This document shows, in pieces, positions 22,065 to 31,271 of a DNA stretch of 64,000 nucleotides. Position 1 is the stretch's first letter. Every line of letters begins with the position of its first letter. The position numbers and the translations under genes were made by a program. This DNA comes from Saccharomycodes ludwigii (Eukaryota > Ascomycota > Saccharomycetes > Saccharomycodales > Saccharomycodaceae), in NCBI RefSeq assembly GCF_020623625.1, contig NC_060201.1:1605682-1669681 (forward strand), read 5' to 3'. A model generated the notes under the pieces. The model worked only from the letters and a program-made list of their open reading frames with translations, had not been told where the DNA came from and did no database searches.

Positions 22065-22308
22065 GTTTAGTACGTAAATGTATTTTTGTTTCTTCGATTA
22101 GTAACGTTTTTAATAATTAATCAAACAAACTATATATATAGATATTTTAAAACTAATGAATATAAAAATAAGCTATAATGCTCATGACAATTGCTGTGAA
22201 AAAGAATAAAGAATAAAGAAAAAGAAAAAGAAAAAAAAGAATATGTAATAATAATAATAATAATAGTAATAGAAATGATAATTATAATAATAAGAATAAA
22301 AAGAAATC

Positions 22309-22355
<47 letters not shown>

Positions 22356-22633
22356 TGGAAAATAAATAAGTTAAAAAATGGAATTGAAAAAAATTTTTTT
22401 GTTCGAAAAGAACTTTGCGTTACAGCTAGAAAAATTCGCTAAAAAAAAAAAAAAAAAGAAAAGTTTAAAATTTTTAAATCAAATTATAAAAAAGAAAAAA
22501 AAAAAAAGGTAAGTTGGTTCGAGATTAACAATAAAAAATTTCTTTGATTGAATTAATACTAGTAGAATAATATATAGCGAGTTTATAAAAATATATAAAT
22601 GTACAAAATAAAATAAACATTAAGCAATTTTAT
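22065..22633. promoter_or_regulatory. NHP2 promoter and TPN1 3' side, with AAT microsatellites
   Basis: This 569-bp tandem intergenic region contains interrupted and pure AAT arrays (22245-22290 and 22311-22353) and short A runs. A GGTTCGAG at 22516-22523 resembles a tRNA B box, but there is no A box or cloverleaf around it. No gene is supported. Confidence 0.55.
22311..22353. repeat. (TAA)n microsatellite in the NHP2 upstream region
   Basis: About fourteen uninterrupted copies of a TAA trinucleotide lie some 250 bases upstream of NHP2. It is a simple repeat with no visible coding role. Confidence 0.95.
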
Positions 22634-24328
22634 CTAACGACCAAACTTTTTCAATTCCAAATATCTACATGGTGGATATACTAAACCAGAGATACCCATA
22701 CTTAGCCACATAGCAATATCCCCATTGTCCAATTTAACAGCAACAGGTCCAATCCAATATGTTTGTGACATACTAATGGCAACACCCCCAATACCACATA
22801 TAAAGGCAAACGTTGCAGCCAACCCTCTAGTTAAAACTTTATCATCTTCCCATGCTTCCCAATTATATCTAACCTTACGGTATTTTAAAGCTTGTTTTAA
22901 TTGTGAAGTGTTAGATGTCGTTAAATTTGGAAACTCCCTGGTGTACAAATATAAGAAATGTTTCCTAAAGATAACATTTTCTTCAAATAAAAGGATAAAA
23001 TACATGGAGATCCAATATCCGATCATTGGTAAAAAATTACTTAAAATGTCACTGAAATGATTTCTACCAACTAAAGCACAAATTAAATAGATTGCAGTAA
23101 CAACAAACGCCCAAAACCAACGAGGAATCTTGGCTAAACGAACACTTGACAATTGAACAGAAAAGGCGGCTGAATATGTGTTAATGATATTGTTAGAAAT
23201 TAAACTTAATAACAAGACTACAACGCAAAATTTGCCAAAACCATTCCAACGTTGAAAACCAGACCACAACATACCACCCATCCCATATTCATTGTAACTG
23301 TTAAGCCATGGTTCGTAGCTCATGGCAGTACTGGCCAAGCATAGAGCCAATAATCCAACATATGTAGTTGGTATTAAAAGACCAAAAAATGTTAATAGAA
23401 ACACATGTATTTTAGGAGTATCTTCTGGAAATAAAATGTAGTAATCTGATGTGATTGACCCCCAAGTCGATGTAATACTATAACACAAGGAAAAAAAGCA
23501 CAACCAATTGCCCTTTATAGAGGTATCTGAGGTTGGTTTGTATTCGTTAATTAAGTGGAATTTATCGCTACCAGATATAAATAACAATGTGAAAACTGTC
23601 ATGACTGGTATGCTGAGGTACATTTCAACTCTTAAAACCTGTTTGATACCGCAAATAGCGACGACAATACTAACACAAGTAACGATGACAATACCAACCC
23701 ATATAGGGACATTTCCAATACTGGCCAACATTTCACCACCAACAACACAGTTAACAACACTCCAACCTAAAACCCCAATAATAGAAACTAAAGCAACAAA
23801 TTTAACAAAATACCAGCCGAATAAATATCTAGCGGTAACCATTTGCCTACACCCTGATTGAGGACCCATTATAGAACAATAAGCAGCAATTAAACAACCA
23901 ATCATCATGGAAATCCAGCCACTAACAACACTTTGCTTAAAAGTTAAACCGAATAGTAAGGGACCTAAAAAGAAGGAAGACATGGAAGATAACCCACCAC
24001 TGGCTGATATCCAAAATCCCAAAACATGTAGAAATTGAGTTTTTTTAGTACCTCTTTGATAAGATGGGATTCTTTCAATACCTGTAGATTCAATCATACC
24101 TAATGAATCAATTTTCTGAGAAAAATTTGCGATGAACCTCCAAAAACTATAGAAAGCTGAGTGATGTTTGGTATTATCAGTAGAAGTAGCAGGAGGGATG
24201 GGAGAATCCTCTGCTATTTGACTTTCATAGACTATAATTTTTTTTTCAGGTTCATTGAATATATCACTTTTATTTGTATTAGATGAAGAAACATAGTTTT
24301 CTCCATTAGCAAAACTATTTCCGATCAT
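22634..24328 (-). CDS. TPN1: NCS1-family permease, vitamin B6 transporter Tpn1-like
   Basis: This is a nucleobase-cation-symport-1 (purine/cytosine permease family) plasma-membrane transporter of 564 residues with about 12 hydrophobic helices. Among yeast members it resembles Tpn1, the pyridoxine (vitamin B6) importer, more than Fcy2. The segments ESTGIERIPSYQRGTKK, GGLSSMSSFFLGPLLFGL, IMGPQSGCRQMVTARYLFGW and FSLCYSITSTWGSIT are those I associate with Tpn1, and the C-terminus ends in the family motif LELKKFGR. An approximately 85-residue hydrophilic N-terminus precedes the first helix. The gene lies between NHP2 and CWC2, which are immediate neighbours in S. cerevisiae, whereas TPN1 there is on chromosome VII. 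Substrate is inferred from similarity only. Confidence 0.82.
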   Translation of the reverse strand: MIGNSFANGENYVSSSNTNKSDIFNEPEKKIIVYESQIAEDSPIPPATSTDNTKHHSAFYSFWRFIANFSQKIDSLGMIESTGIERIPSYQRGTKKTQFLHVLGFWISASGGLSSMSSFFLGPLLFGLTFKQSVVSGWISMMIGCLIAAYCSIMGPQSGCRQMVTARYLFGWYFVKFVALVSIIGVLGWSVVNCVVGGEMLASIGNVPIWVGIVIVTCVSIVVAICGIKQVLRVEMYLSIPVMTVFTLLFISGSDKFHLINEYKPTSDTSIKGNWLCFFSLCYSITSTWGSITSDYYILFPEDTPKIHVFLLTFFGLLIPTTYVGLLALCLASTAMSYEPWLNSYNEYGMGGMLWSGFQRWNGFGKFCVVVLLLSLISNNIINTYSAAFSVQLSSVRLAKIPRWFWAFVVTAIYLICALVGRNHFSDILSNFLPMIGYWISMYFILLFEENVIFRKHFLYLYTREFPNLTTSNTSQLKQALKYRKVRYNWEAWEDDKVLTRGLAATFAFICGIGGVAISMSQTYWIGPVAVKLDNGDIAMWLSMGISGLVYPPCRYLELKKFGR

Positions 24329-24821
24329 ACCTTTTTTGTATTAATAAAAACTTTTGATTTGAGTGTTCTAGATTTAATTCTTTTTTTTTTTTTGTCTGAG
24401 CTATGTTTTTCTAAAATTATTTTAGGTTGTTAATAAATAAATGGGAAAAAAAAAAATATACGCTTTATTTGTAAAAATGTTAAGTATATATATATTTTTT
24501 AATAATAATAATAATAATAATATAATTGATTTTGATCTAGAATGAAATGAGCTTGGAATTTAAACTCAATCGAATATTTATTCAGAAATGAGTTGGTAAA
24601 TTTCTTATAAAAATATTCATAATGACTAAAACTTTAAGTTTTCTTGTTAGTCTTTTAATTATATTATATTATATTATATTATATTATATTATTTTTATTT
24701 TATTTGTTGTATGTGTCATACTGTGGTGACCCTGATTGCAACCGCTATTAATTTTAAATTTTATATCTTAAAGATAACCTCGAAGAAAAGGGAAAAAAAA
24801 AAAGAGTCACAATTGTCAATG

Positions 24822-24850
24822 ACACCCATACACTAAAACACCCATGCATC
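24822..24850 (+). promoter_or_regulatory. Two tandem Rap1-like sites
   Basis: ACACCCATACACT (24822-24834) and ACACCCATGCATC (24838-24850) each match the 13-base Rap1 consensus ACACCCRYACAYM at 12 positions. They are in the same orientation and start 16 bases apart. Paired, same-strand Rap1 sites are typical of strong yeast promoters. Which of the two flanking genes they serve cannot be told from sequence. Confidence 0.6.
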
Positions 24851-25000
24851 TTAAATTCAAATCTGATACAAACTTTTGTCATTAAAGCAATCTAAGTAAT
24901 AAACTTTTATTACTTTATATTTATCCCTCTTTTTCTTTTGGTTTTTATACCACACACACACACACACACACCCACTCGCGTACATATAATATTTCTATTA

Positions 25001-25032
25001 TATCCGATAGTCCGTTTACAAAACTTTCGGAT
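25001..25032. promoter_or_regulatory. Paired TATCCGA/TTCGGAT elements upstream of CWC2
   Basis: TATCCGA at 25001-25007, an overlapping GTCCG, and TTTCGGAT at 25025-25032 form an imperfect inverted pair about 200 bases upstream of CWC2. The TTCGGAT core recurs in other promoters of the window. The binding factor is unknown to me. Confidence 0.4.
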
Positions 25033-25231
25033 TTTACTTTTAAAAAAACTATATTCTCGTTTCTCTTCCCTCACAATAAGCAGGCAGGCAAAAGGAGAAA
25101 AAAAAAGATTTCAATGAACACAAGCTTTAGTTGTTATTCGACTTAAAATTCAGCATATCTCACTATTTATGATATTACTAGAATAAAAATATCGAGTCAA
25201 ACATTCATTCCAATATAACACACACGTATCT

Positions 25232-26206
25232 ATGGATATTAAAGAGCTGTTGAAAACACCAGCAAGGGTTCAAGTGTCACGGGAAAATCTACCCTCAAAT
25301 ATACCACCTCAGACAGGGCTAATATTCAATATATGGTATAATAAATGGTCACATGGTGCTTCCTCCAATAATTCTCAGGGGTTTCTAAATAAATACAGAT
25401 GCAACCCCCAAAAAGATAGTGGATATACCCAAGGTAGTATCAAGAAATTCAAAAACAAAGATGCTACTAATACTGTTTACTTTTGTTTGTATTTTGCAAA
25501 AGGTTTATGTTGTAAAGGTTCCAAATGTGAATATCTACATTATATCCCTTGTAAAGATATGCATTTGACAACTATTGCAAAAGATTGCTTTGGAAGAGAT
25601 AAATTCAGTGAGTATCGTGATGACATGGCTGGTGTTGGTAGCTTTAATAAAATAAACAAAACATTATATATTGGTGGATTATCACCACAGGGAACTGGAC
25701 TACCCAACAATACCCCACCTTATATTCTAGAAGCCAAACTAAAGCAGAGGTTTGGAGAATTTGGCGATTTAGAGTATATAAGATACTTGAAGGAAAAAAA
25801 CTGTTGTTTTATTCAATATAGATATCAAAGTTGTGCCGAATTTGCCAAAGAAGCGATGAGTCGACAAAGCCTATTGGATTCGGATGAGGAAATTGTTGAT
25901 GGTGATATATCGGGAATAATTGTCAAATGGGCTAAGGAGGATCCTAATCCACATTTGAAAAAAAATAAAATGGAATTGGAGGATGAAAAGATAGGCAAAT
26001 TGATGGATGATGTCCATAATGAATATGTAATGAGGCAGCCTGAAAACAATAATGAAAAGCAGGAAACTAATAAAAGGCCATTAGAATATGGTGAAATATT
26101 TGATAAGGATACTGTAAAATTTTTTAAACAAAAAATGCTACACAAAAAAATTTACAACAATATACATTCCATGGTATCTATGTACAATTCAGATAATGAT
26201 GATTAA
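25232..26206 (+). CDS. CWC2: Pre-mRNA splicing factor Cwc2
   Basis: Cwc2 belongs to the Prp19-associated complex and contacts U6 snRNA and the intron in the catalytic spliceosome. The 324 residues match S. cerevisiae Cwc2 (339). The order is a Torus-type N-terminus (GLIFNIWYNKWSHG, residues 29-42), a CCCH zinc finger with Cys85, Cys93, Cys99 and His103 (C-X7-C-X5-C-X3-H), and an RRM beginning TLYIGGLSPQ near residue 145 with CCFIQYRYQS as RNP1-like strand. An acidic C-terminus follows. It matches YDL209C in relation to NHP2 (YDL208W), apart from the permease inserted between them. It converges on PRP28 with a gap of only 37 bases. Confidence 0.96.
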   Translation: MDIKELLKTPARVQVSRENLPSNIPPQTGLIFNIWYNKWSHGASSNNSQGFLNKYRCNPQKDSGYTQGSIKKFKNKDATNTVYFCLYFAKGLCCKGSKCEYLHYIPCKDMHLTTIAKDCFGRDKFSEYRDDMAGVGSFNKINKTLYIGGLSPQGTGLPNNTPPYILEAKLKQRFGEFGDLEYIRYLKEKNCCFIQYRYQSCAEFAKEAMSRQSLLDSDEEIVDGDISGIIVKWAKEDPNPHLKKNKMELEDEKIGKLMDDVHNEYVMRQPENNNEKQETNKRPLEYGEIFDKDTVKFFKQKMLHKKIYNNIHSMVSMYNSDNDD

Positions 26207-26243
26207 AAAAAAACATATCCTGCGTTTGTTTTTTTTTCCCCCA

Positions 26244-28211
26244 TCAATAGAAGATCATATTTTTATTGTTATTCGCACCCCTATTTTTATAATCCTTCAA
26301 ATCAAATTTTATTTCCACGTTTTTATCATAGTTTATAGAGTTTAATGGATAATTTTTTTTTAAAAATTTAAATAATAAGGGCATTACTTGGCCATCCTCG
26401 GTCTCATTGACAAATGTTACTGAAACACCTGATTGACCACTTCTTGCAGTTCGGCCGATTCTATGTATATATTCATCTAGTTTCCTGCACATTTGATAAT
26501 TAATTACTAGGGAGACGTTAGGGATGTCTAATCCTCTGGCTGCAACATCAGTTGCAATCAATATATGCAGTTCACCTGTTCTAAATTTTTGTAAAGTTCT
26601 CTCTCTTTGATCTTGTGACTTTGAACCATGTATTGTCCCTACTCTATAGCAATGGCTGTGGTGTTCCTCTTTTGCTTCAAACTGTTGAAGTAACCAGTCT
26701 GCAGTTTTTTTGTAATTAACAAATATTATAATGGGATAATTGTAATGGGGCAATATTTCGTTGTATAGAGTGTCAAACTTGTACTTATCGGATAAATATT
26801 GATTCCCAGTACCTGATTTATTATCATACCGAGGACAATACCTGAAAAATTGAGATATATTGGGCTTATCAGAGGAACTGGTTAGTTTAATGATGATTGG
26901 ATTCTTCAACTTGCTTTCGGCTAATTTACTGATATTTGTACCGTTTAATGTAGCTGTAAACATTAGGATTTGTAAATTGTTATTATTGTAAGTGGCAACC
27001 CTAGTTTTCTGTATGATATTGTAAATTGTATCCAACTGTTCTTCAAAACCTAAATCTATCATTCGATCTGCCTCATCTAATACCAAGATTTCCAAGTATT
27101 TTAAATCAACAATACCCATATCTAAGCAATCAATCAATCTACCTGGAGTGGCAATTAAGACAAATTCTTTGTTATGATCAATATCCAGACTCAAATCTCT
27201 ATTAATTTGTTCTAGCGAATGACCACCCACAATAGACTTTAAATTGCAAACTCCAAATTTATTCCCTTCTACTTCTATTTGTTGAGCTAGTTCTCTTGTT
27301 GGTACTAAAATTAAACCTCTAAACTTATTGTGCACTGATGGGGTCTTCAATAATTTGATAAAAATTGGTATTAGATAAGCTAAAGTCTTACCACTACCTG
27401 TCTTGGCTACACCAAGAAAGTCTTGGTTTTTCATTAATATATTGGGTAAACTACACATTTGTATAGGTGTTGGTTTTCCATATCCTAGATCAATTGTTAA
27501 TCTTGTTAAAATATCTCTTGGAATTAAATTGTAATCTGACCAATTTCTTATTGGATCGATATCTGATTTATAAGTGGTTATATTATTTTCTCTTTTAAAC
27601 AAAGACCAATCTCTTTTGGTCATTTCTTTAATAGGTTTATCAAGATAGTGTTGGTAGTTATTATTTTTGTTATTATTTTTGTTATTATTCAATGTTGAAT
27701 GTTGTGACTGTACGTTTCCCTTATTTGAAATGTTAATTGTATTATTGGAAAAAGTGTTTTTCAATGGATTAATCTTCAAGCTTTTTGGAATTATAGGGTC
27801 AACTTCTCTAGAGGTATCATCATTTAACGACCAATCAAACTGGAATTGTTTCTTTTTTGTGTATTTAATGCTATTAATGGAAGTGGTATCCACCCCTTCA
27901 ATGCTATTATTATCAAGAAGCTGAGAAGTGTTTTTGTCATTTTCAATAATTTGTTTATTTTCATTGGAGTGATTTTTCTTTGATTTAGTTATTTTGTGTA
28001 CTTTATTGTTAGTTTTAACCTTATTGTTATTGACTGGTAAATTAGTTCTTTCTTTCTTGCTTAGTAGCCTGGGTTTTATAAAATTTAAATCATTTGTGTT
28101 TTGAATAACAAAACTTTTGTTTTTCGATAAAATATCGTTAATATCCAAGGGTCTATTAGTATTATTGTTATTACTATGTTTGATAGCAACTTTCTTTGGA
28201 GCCATTTTCAT
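26244..28211 (-). CDS. PRP28: DEAD-box splicing helicase Prp28
   Basis: Prp28 is the ATPase that exchanges U1 for U6 at the 5' splice site during spliceosome activation. The 655-residue protein has a helicase core of normal size preceded by an Asn/Lys-rich N-terminal region of about 200 residues, which makes it longer than the S. cerevisiae protein (588). Visible motifs are the Q motif region PTPIQMCSLP (residues 247-256), Walker A AKTGSGKT (269-276), PTREL (304-308), DEAD (379-382), motif III as TAT (419-421) and the C-terminal HRIGRTARSGQSG. The IKEMTKRDWSLFKRENNI segment before the core is typical of Prp28. Orientation and place next to PEX5 match YDR243C-YDR244W. PEX5 is divergent. Confidence 0.95.
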   Translation of the reverse strand: MKMAPKKVAIKHSNNNNTNRPLDINDILSKNKSFVIQNTNDLNFIKPRLLSKKERTNLPVNNNKVKTNNKVHKITKSKKNHSNENKQIIENDKNTSQLLDNNSIEGVDTTSINSIKYTKKKQFQFDWSLNDDTSREVDPIIPKSLKINPLKNTFSNNTINISNKGNVQSQHSTLNNNKNNNKNNNYQHYLDKPIKEMTKRDWSLFKRENNITTYKSDIDPIRNWSDYNLIPRDILTRLTIDLGYGKPTPIQMCSLPNILMKNQDFLGVAKTGSGKTLAYLIPIFIKLLKTPSVHNKFRGLILVPTRELAQQIEVEGNKFGVCNLKSIVGGHSLEQINRDLSLDIDHNKEFVLIATPGRLIDCLDMGIVDLKYLEILVLDEADRMIDLGFEEQLDTIYNIIQKTRVATYNNNNLQILMFTATLNGTNISKLAESKLKNPIIIKLTSSSDKPNISQFFRYCPRYDNKSGTGNQYLSDKYKFDTLYNEILPHYNYPIIIFVNYKKTADWLLQQFEAKEEHHSHCYRVGTIHGSKSQDQRERTLQKFRTGELHILIATDVAARGLDIPNVSLVINYQMCRKLDEYIHRIGRTARSGQSGVSVTFVNETEDGQVMPLLFKFLKKNYPLNSINYDKNVEIKFDLKDYKNRGANNNKNMIFY

Positions 28212-28409
28212 TTAATTTCTGAATGGATTAAATAGAGAGAATGGCAGAAGCTGCTGATTATGATGTTAGTAGTTGATAACAGTGAGAAATAGAACTAGCG
28301 ATAGTAATTATGGTGAGAACGGTTTGTTTTTTTTTTTTTTTGTTCTTTAGTATATTTTTATATACTCGCTTTTATCCGAGTTTTTTTTTTGGTACTTGTT
28401 AATGTAAGG

Positions 28410-28441
28410 ATTTCCCTTATCGGACAAGTTGTAAGGGAAAT
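28410..28441. repeat. 10-bp inverted repeat upstream of PRP28
   Basis: ATTTCCCTTA (28410-28419) is followed after a 12-base spacer by its exact complement TAAGGGAAAT (28432-28441). The spacer contains TCGGAC. It may be a dimeric protein-binding site or a hairpin in a transcript. Confidence 0.85.
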
Positions 28442-28496
28442 ATTCCGTACAAATAGGAAAGTAACTGTTATACATAGTAATTGGAAAGATGTAAAG

Positions 28497-28504
28497 CCGG
28501 GTAA
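28497..28504 (-). promoter_or_regulatory. Reb1 site between PRP28 and PEX5
   Basis: CCGGGTAA is the exact reverse complement of the Reb1 consensus TTACCCGG. It lies about 290 bases from the PRP28 start and 490 from the PEX5 start. Confidence 0.6.
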
Positions 28505-28838
28505 AAAAAAAGGAAAGAAACATTTATTATCTCCGTTTTAGGAAGTTGAAAGCGCTGGAGGGAAAGAACACAGTTGTTTTATACTCATTTGCTCATAATT
28601 TTGCATAAATCTTTTCAATGCTCCCTTCCACCCGCTTTTACTTTTCCGTACAAAAAAACAGTGCCAAAAAAACAGTGCAAAAAAACTTTTTTTTTTCTTT
28701 TATCTTATCTTTTATATTTATTTATAATTAGTAATAATGAAATCAAACTTGTTTAATTTATTTAGCTTATATATAAAATATATTAGTAATTAATTTTTAT
28801 TTATTTTAAATACATTTTATAATTAAAATAAAAGGGTT

Positions 28839-28875
<37 letters not shown>

Positions 28876-28966
28876 CATATTAATAATAGTATTTTATATT
28901 TAGAGTAAACTATTATACAGTATTAAAAGATATTGCATATTACAAATAGTATAACCAAAGTCACAG

Positions 28967-28997
<31 letters not shown>
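28967..28997 (+). promoter_or_regulatory. A31 tract abutting the PEX5 start codon
   Basis: Thirty-one consecutive A residues end with the A of the PEX5 ATG. The 5' leader of the mRNA, if it starts upstream, therefore contains a poly(A) stretch directly next to the initiation codon. Confidence 0.9.
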
Positions 28998-29001
<4 letters not shown>

Positions 29002-30871
29002 TGATTGTTCAATTAATTCTAATCCACTAGCTCAGATCAATAAACAGTTTAATAATTCTCGTAGCACTGGCCCACAACTCTACGGAGGAAGTAATGCTAT
29101 CAATTTGTCTTCTGGTCAACAGCAAAATCACACTTCATTTGCTCAACAATTTAAATCATCTAATCAAAATGCTTCTTCCACCAATAGGATGATGGAAAAT
29201 CCAGTTTTACAGAACGCACATCCTCTTTCTTCAAATAATAATAATCTATCTCTATTGAATCACCAATATCAAAAAGCGCCACTGGTTCCCGCGTTGAATA
29301 TTAACAATGGTGATATAAATAATATTTCGTTTCAACAAAGACAACAACAATTTCAGCAGAATGAACAACAAGAAATGCAGCGAGGAAATTATCCTATAAT
29401 AAAATCATCGCATTCGCCTGGTGCAAATGTCTGGAGCCAAGAGTTTAGGAATTCAGCTGCCGTTACAGATGTTTCCAGTAGTACCACTGGAACTATTGCT
29501 AATAACAGTAACTATCTACTAAATAATATGAACAGATTAGCACCCTCTTCCTCTTCTAACATGCTAATGAGAAACCATGCGATGCATACTTATCAGTCTC
29601 CGATGTTGCTAGCCTCCAATTCTACTTCTACTAAAGTTAATACTAGTGCCTCCCATTTAACAGAAACACAGTGGGATCAACAATTTGAAAACTTGGAAAA
29701 ACAGGTCAGTGAAAAGTTACAGTTACAGGAAACTGAGTCAGAACAGCAGCAACAACATGACGATGGAATAACTGAGCAGAATGATTTTGAAATGGTTTGG
29801 GAAGACTTACAAAAACAACGAGAAATCAATGAAACCGAGTTAAACGGTAGTGCTACAGCAGATAAAGAATTGGACGATTATTATGATTCTTACTATAAAA
29901 TGTACACTAATACACCACATGAATATAAGTTTAGTGAGGAAAACCAATATAGGGGAAAACCAAATGCATATGAAATGGGATGTCTCTTAATGGAACAAGG
30001 CGCTAAATTAAGTGAAGCTATCTTGTGTTTTGAGGCTTCTGTGGAAGAAAACCCCACACATGTGGATGCGTGGTTGAAATTAGGACAATGTAATATAGCT
30101 AATGAGTTGGAATTGCAAGGAATTGCTAGCTTGGAAAAAGTGTTAGAATTAGATTCTGGCAACTTGGAAGCAATGATAAATTTAAGCGTTAGTTATATTA
30201 ATGAAGGTTACGATTTGACCGCTTATGGAATGTTGGATAAATGGATAAATGGTAAGTATGGACAAAATTTAAGAGCGCTTCCTTCCTTAGAAAGTTCATC
30301 TGATAATACTGTCAGCGTATTGGACAAGACTTTATCTAAGTTTAACCATATTTTGAGTAATAATAACAGAGGCAGTGTAATAAGAGATGCTGATTTTCAA
30401 TTGGGTTTAGGTTTGTTATATTATACCAGAGGTGACTTTGACAAGACAATAGATTGTTTTCAAACAGCATTAGAATTACAACCCAACGATGAATTAATGT
30501 GGAATAGATTGGGCGCTACATTAGCTAATAATAACAGATCTGAAGATGCTATTCATGCATACAAACAGGCTTTGCAATTAAAGCCCACATTTGTCAGAGC
30601 AAGATATAATTTAGCAGTTTCCTGTATAAATATTGGATGTTTTAAAGAGGCTGTAGAGCACTTATTAGGTGCTTTGAGTCTACATGAGGTTGAGGGGGAT
30701 GTTTCTGGTGTTGGAGCTTCTCTTTCTCAGGTAGATAAATATAGCGCTAATATAATGGAGACTTTAAAAAGGGCGTTTATAGCTATGGACAGAAGAGATT
30801 TATTAGAAAGAGTTGGGCCAGTTGGCACCAAGTTAAATTTGGAGCCTTTCCGTGATGAATTTAACTTTTAA
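28997..30871 (+). CDS. PEX5: Peroxisomal PTS1 import receptor Pex5
   Basis: Pex5 binds C-terminal SKL-type signals in the cytosol and carries cargo through the peroxisomal membrane. The 624 residues match S. cerevisiae Pex5 (612). Cys4 in MADCSINSNPLAQ corresponds to the conserved N-terminal cysteine that is monoubiquitinated for receptor recycling. Two WxxxF docking motifs are present at residues 146-150 (WSQEF) and 226-230 (WDQQF). The N-terminal half is Asn/Gln-rich and disordered, and the C-terminal half (about 325-605) is a TPR array with units such as AILCFEASVEENPTHVDAW, TIDCFQTALELQPNDELMW and AIHAYKQALQLKPTFVRA. Gene order PRP28-PEX5-MNN10 is that of YDR243C-YDR244W-YDR245W. Confidence 0.97.
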
Positions 30872-31271
30872 GTTGTATATATTGGTATTTATACTTAATT
30901 ATTATCAAAAAAAATTTTTTTTCTCCTTTTTTTCTTTAATACCATTTTAAAAAAAAAAAAAAAAGAAATGAAGTGTTTAGGTAATTCTGTAAGCTTAGGT
31001 GAAAGACAATAAATGCACAAGACCGGGTAATAGTAGTATAGCAGAATTTATTTAGAATAAAAATAAAAATAAAAATAAAAATAACTTCTTACACAGCTTT
31101 GATCCTTTCCGCTTAGAGGTTTATCTCGCCTATTACAAAAATATGAAAATTTTTATGATTATTATTTTCTATTTCTTATTATTTCCATCTACAAAATAAC
31201 AAAAAACAAAAACAAAAACAAAAACAAAAAATACTTTACAGAGAACCTAGTGTCATCAATAATTACACACA
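30872..31271. promoter_or_regulatory. MNN10 promoter region and PEX5 3' side
   Basis: This 400-bp tandem intergenic region contains a Reb1 site at 31023-31030, an (AAAAAT)n block at about 31055-31082 and an (AAAAAC)n block at 31202-31230. No gene was recognised. Confidence 0.55.
31023..31030 (-). promoter_or_regulatory. Reb1 site upstream of MNN10
   Basis: CCGGGTAA is an exact Reb1 consensus on the minus strand about 240 bases before the MNN10 ATG. It could also act as a Reb1 roadblock terminator for PEX5 transcription. Confidence 0.55.

Larger units (their letters stand above)
24329..25231. promoter_or_regulatory. Divergent TPN1-CWC2 promoter, 903 bp
   Basis: This is a long bidirectional promoter. 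From left to right it holds an AAT array (about 24502-24522), (ATATT)n at 24661-24691, two Rap1-like elements at 24822-24850, a (CA)10 run at 24951-24970, and a pair of TCCGA/TTCGGA elements at 25001-25032. It has the richest set of recognisable sites among the promoters here. No RNA gene was found. Confidence 0.6.
28212..28996. promoter_or_regulatory. Divergent PRP28-PEX5 promoter, 785 bp
   Basis: This bidirectional promoter carries a 10-bp inverted repeat (28410-28441), two copies of TTCCGTACAAA (28443-28453 and 28644-28654), a perfect Reb1 site (28497-28504), a (TA)n run at about 28855-28875, and an A31 tract that runs into the PEX5 start codon. It is less AT-rich than most intergenic regions here between 28370 and 28640. 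Confidence 0.6.

Noticed and set aside
22516-22523. GGTTCGAG resembling a tRNA B box
   Set aside because: No A box, no acceptor-stem pairing and no anticodon loop can be drawn in the AAT-rich surroundings, and the expected trailing CC of a B box is missing.
28421-28447. CGG and CCG triplets suggesting an oleate response element for PEX5
   Set aside because: The spacing between CGG and CCG is 21 bases and the internal T and A positions do not match the known element.
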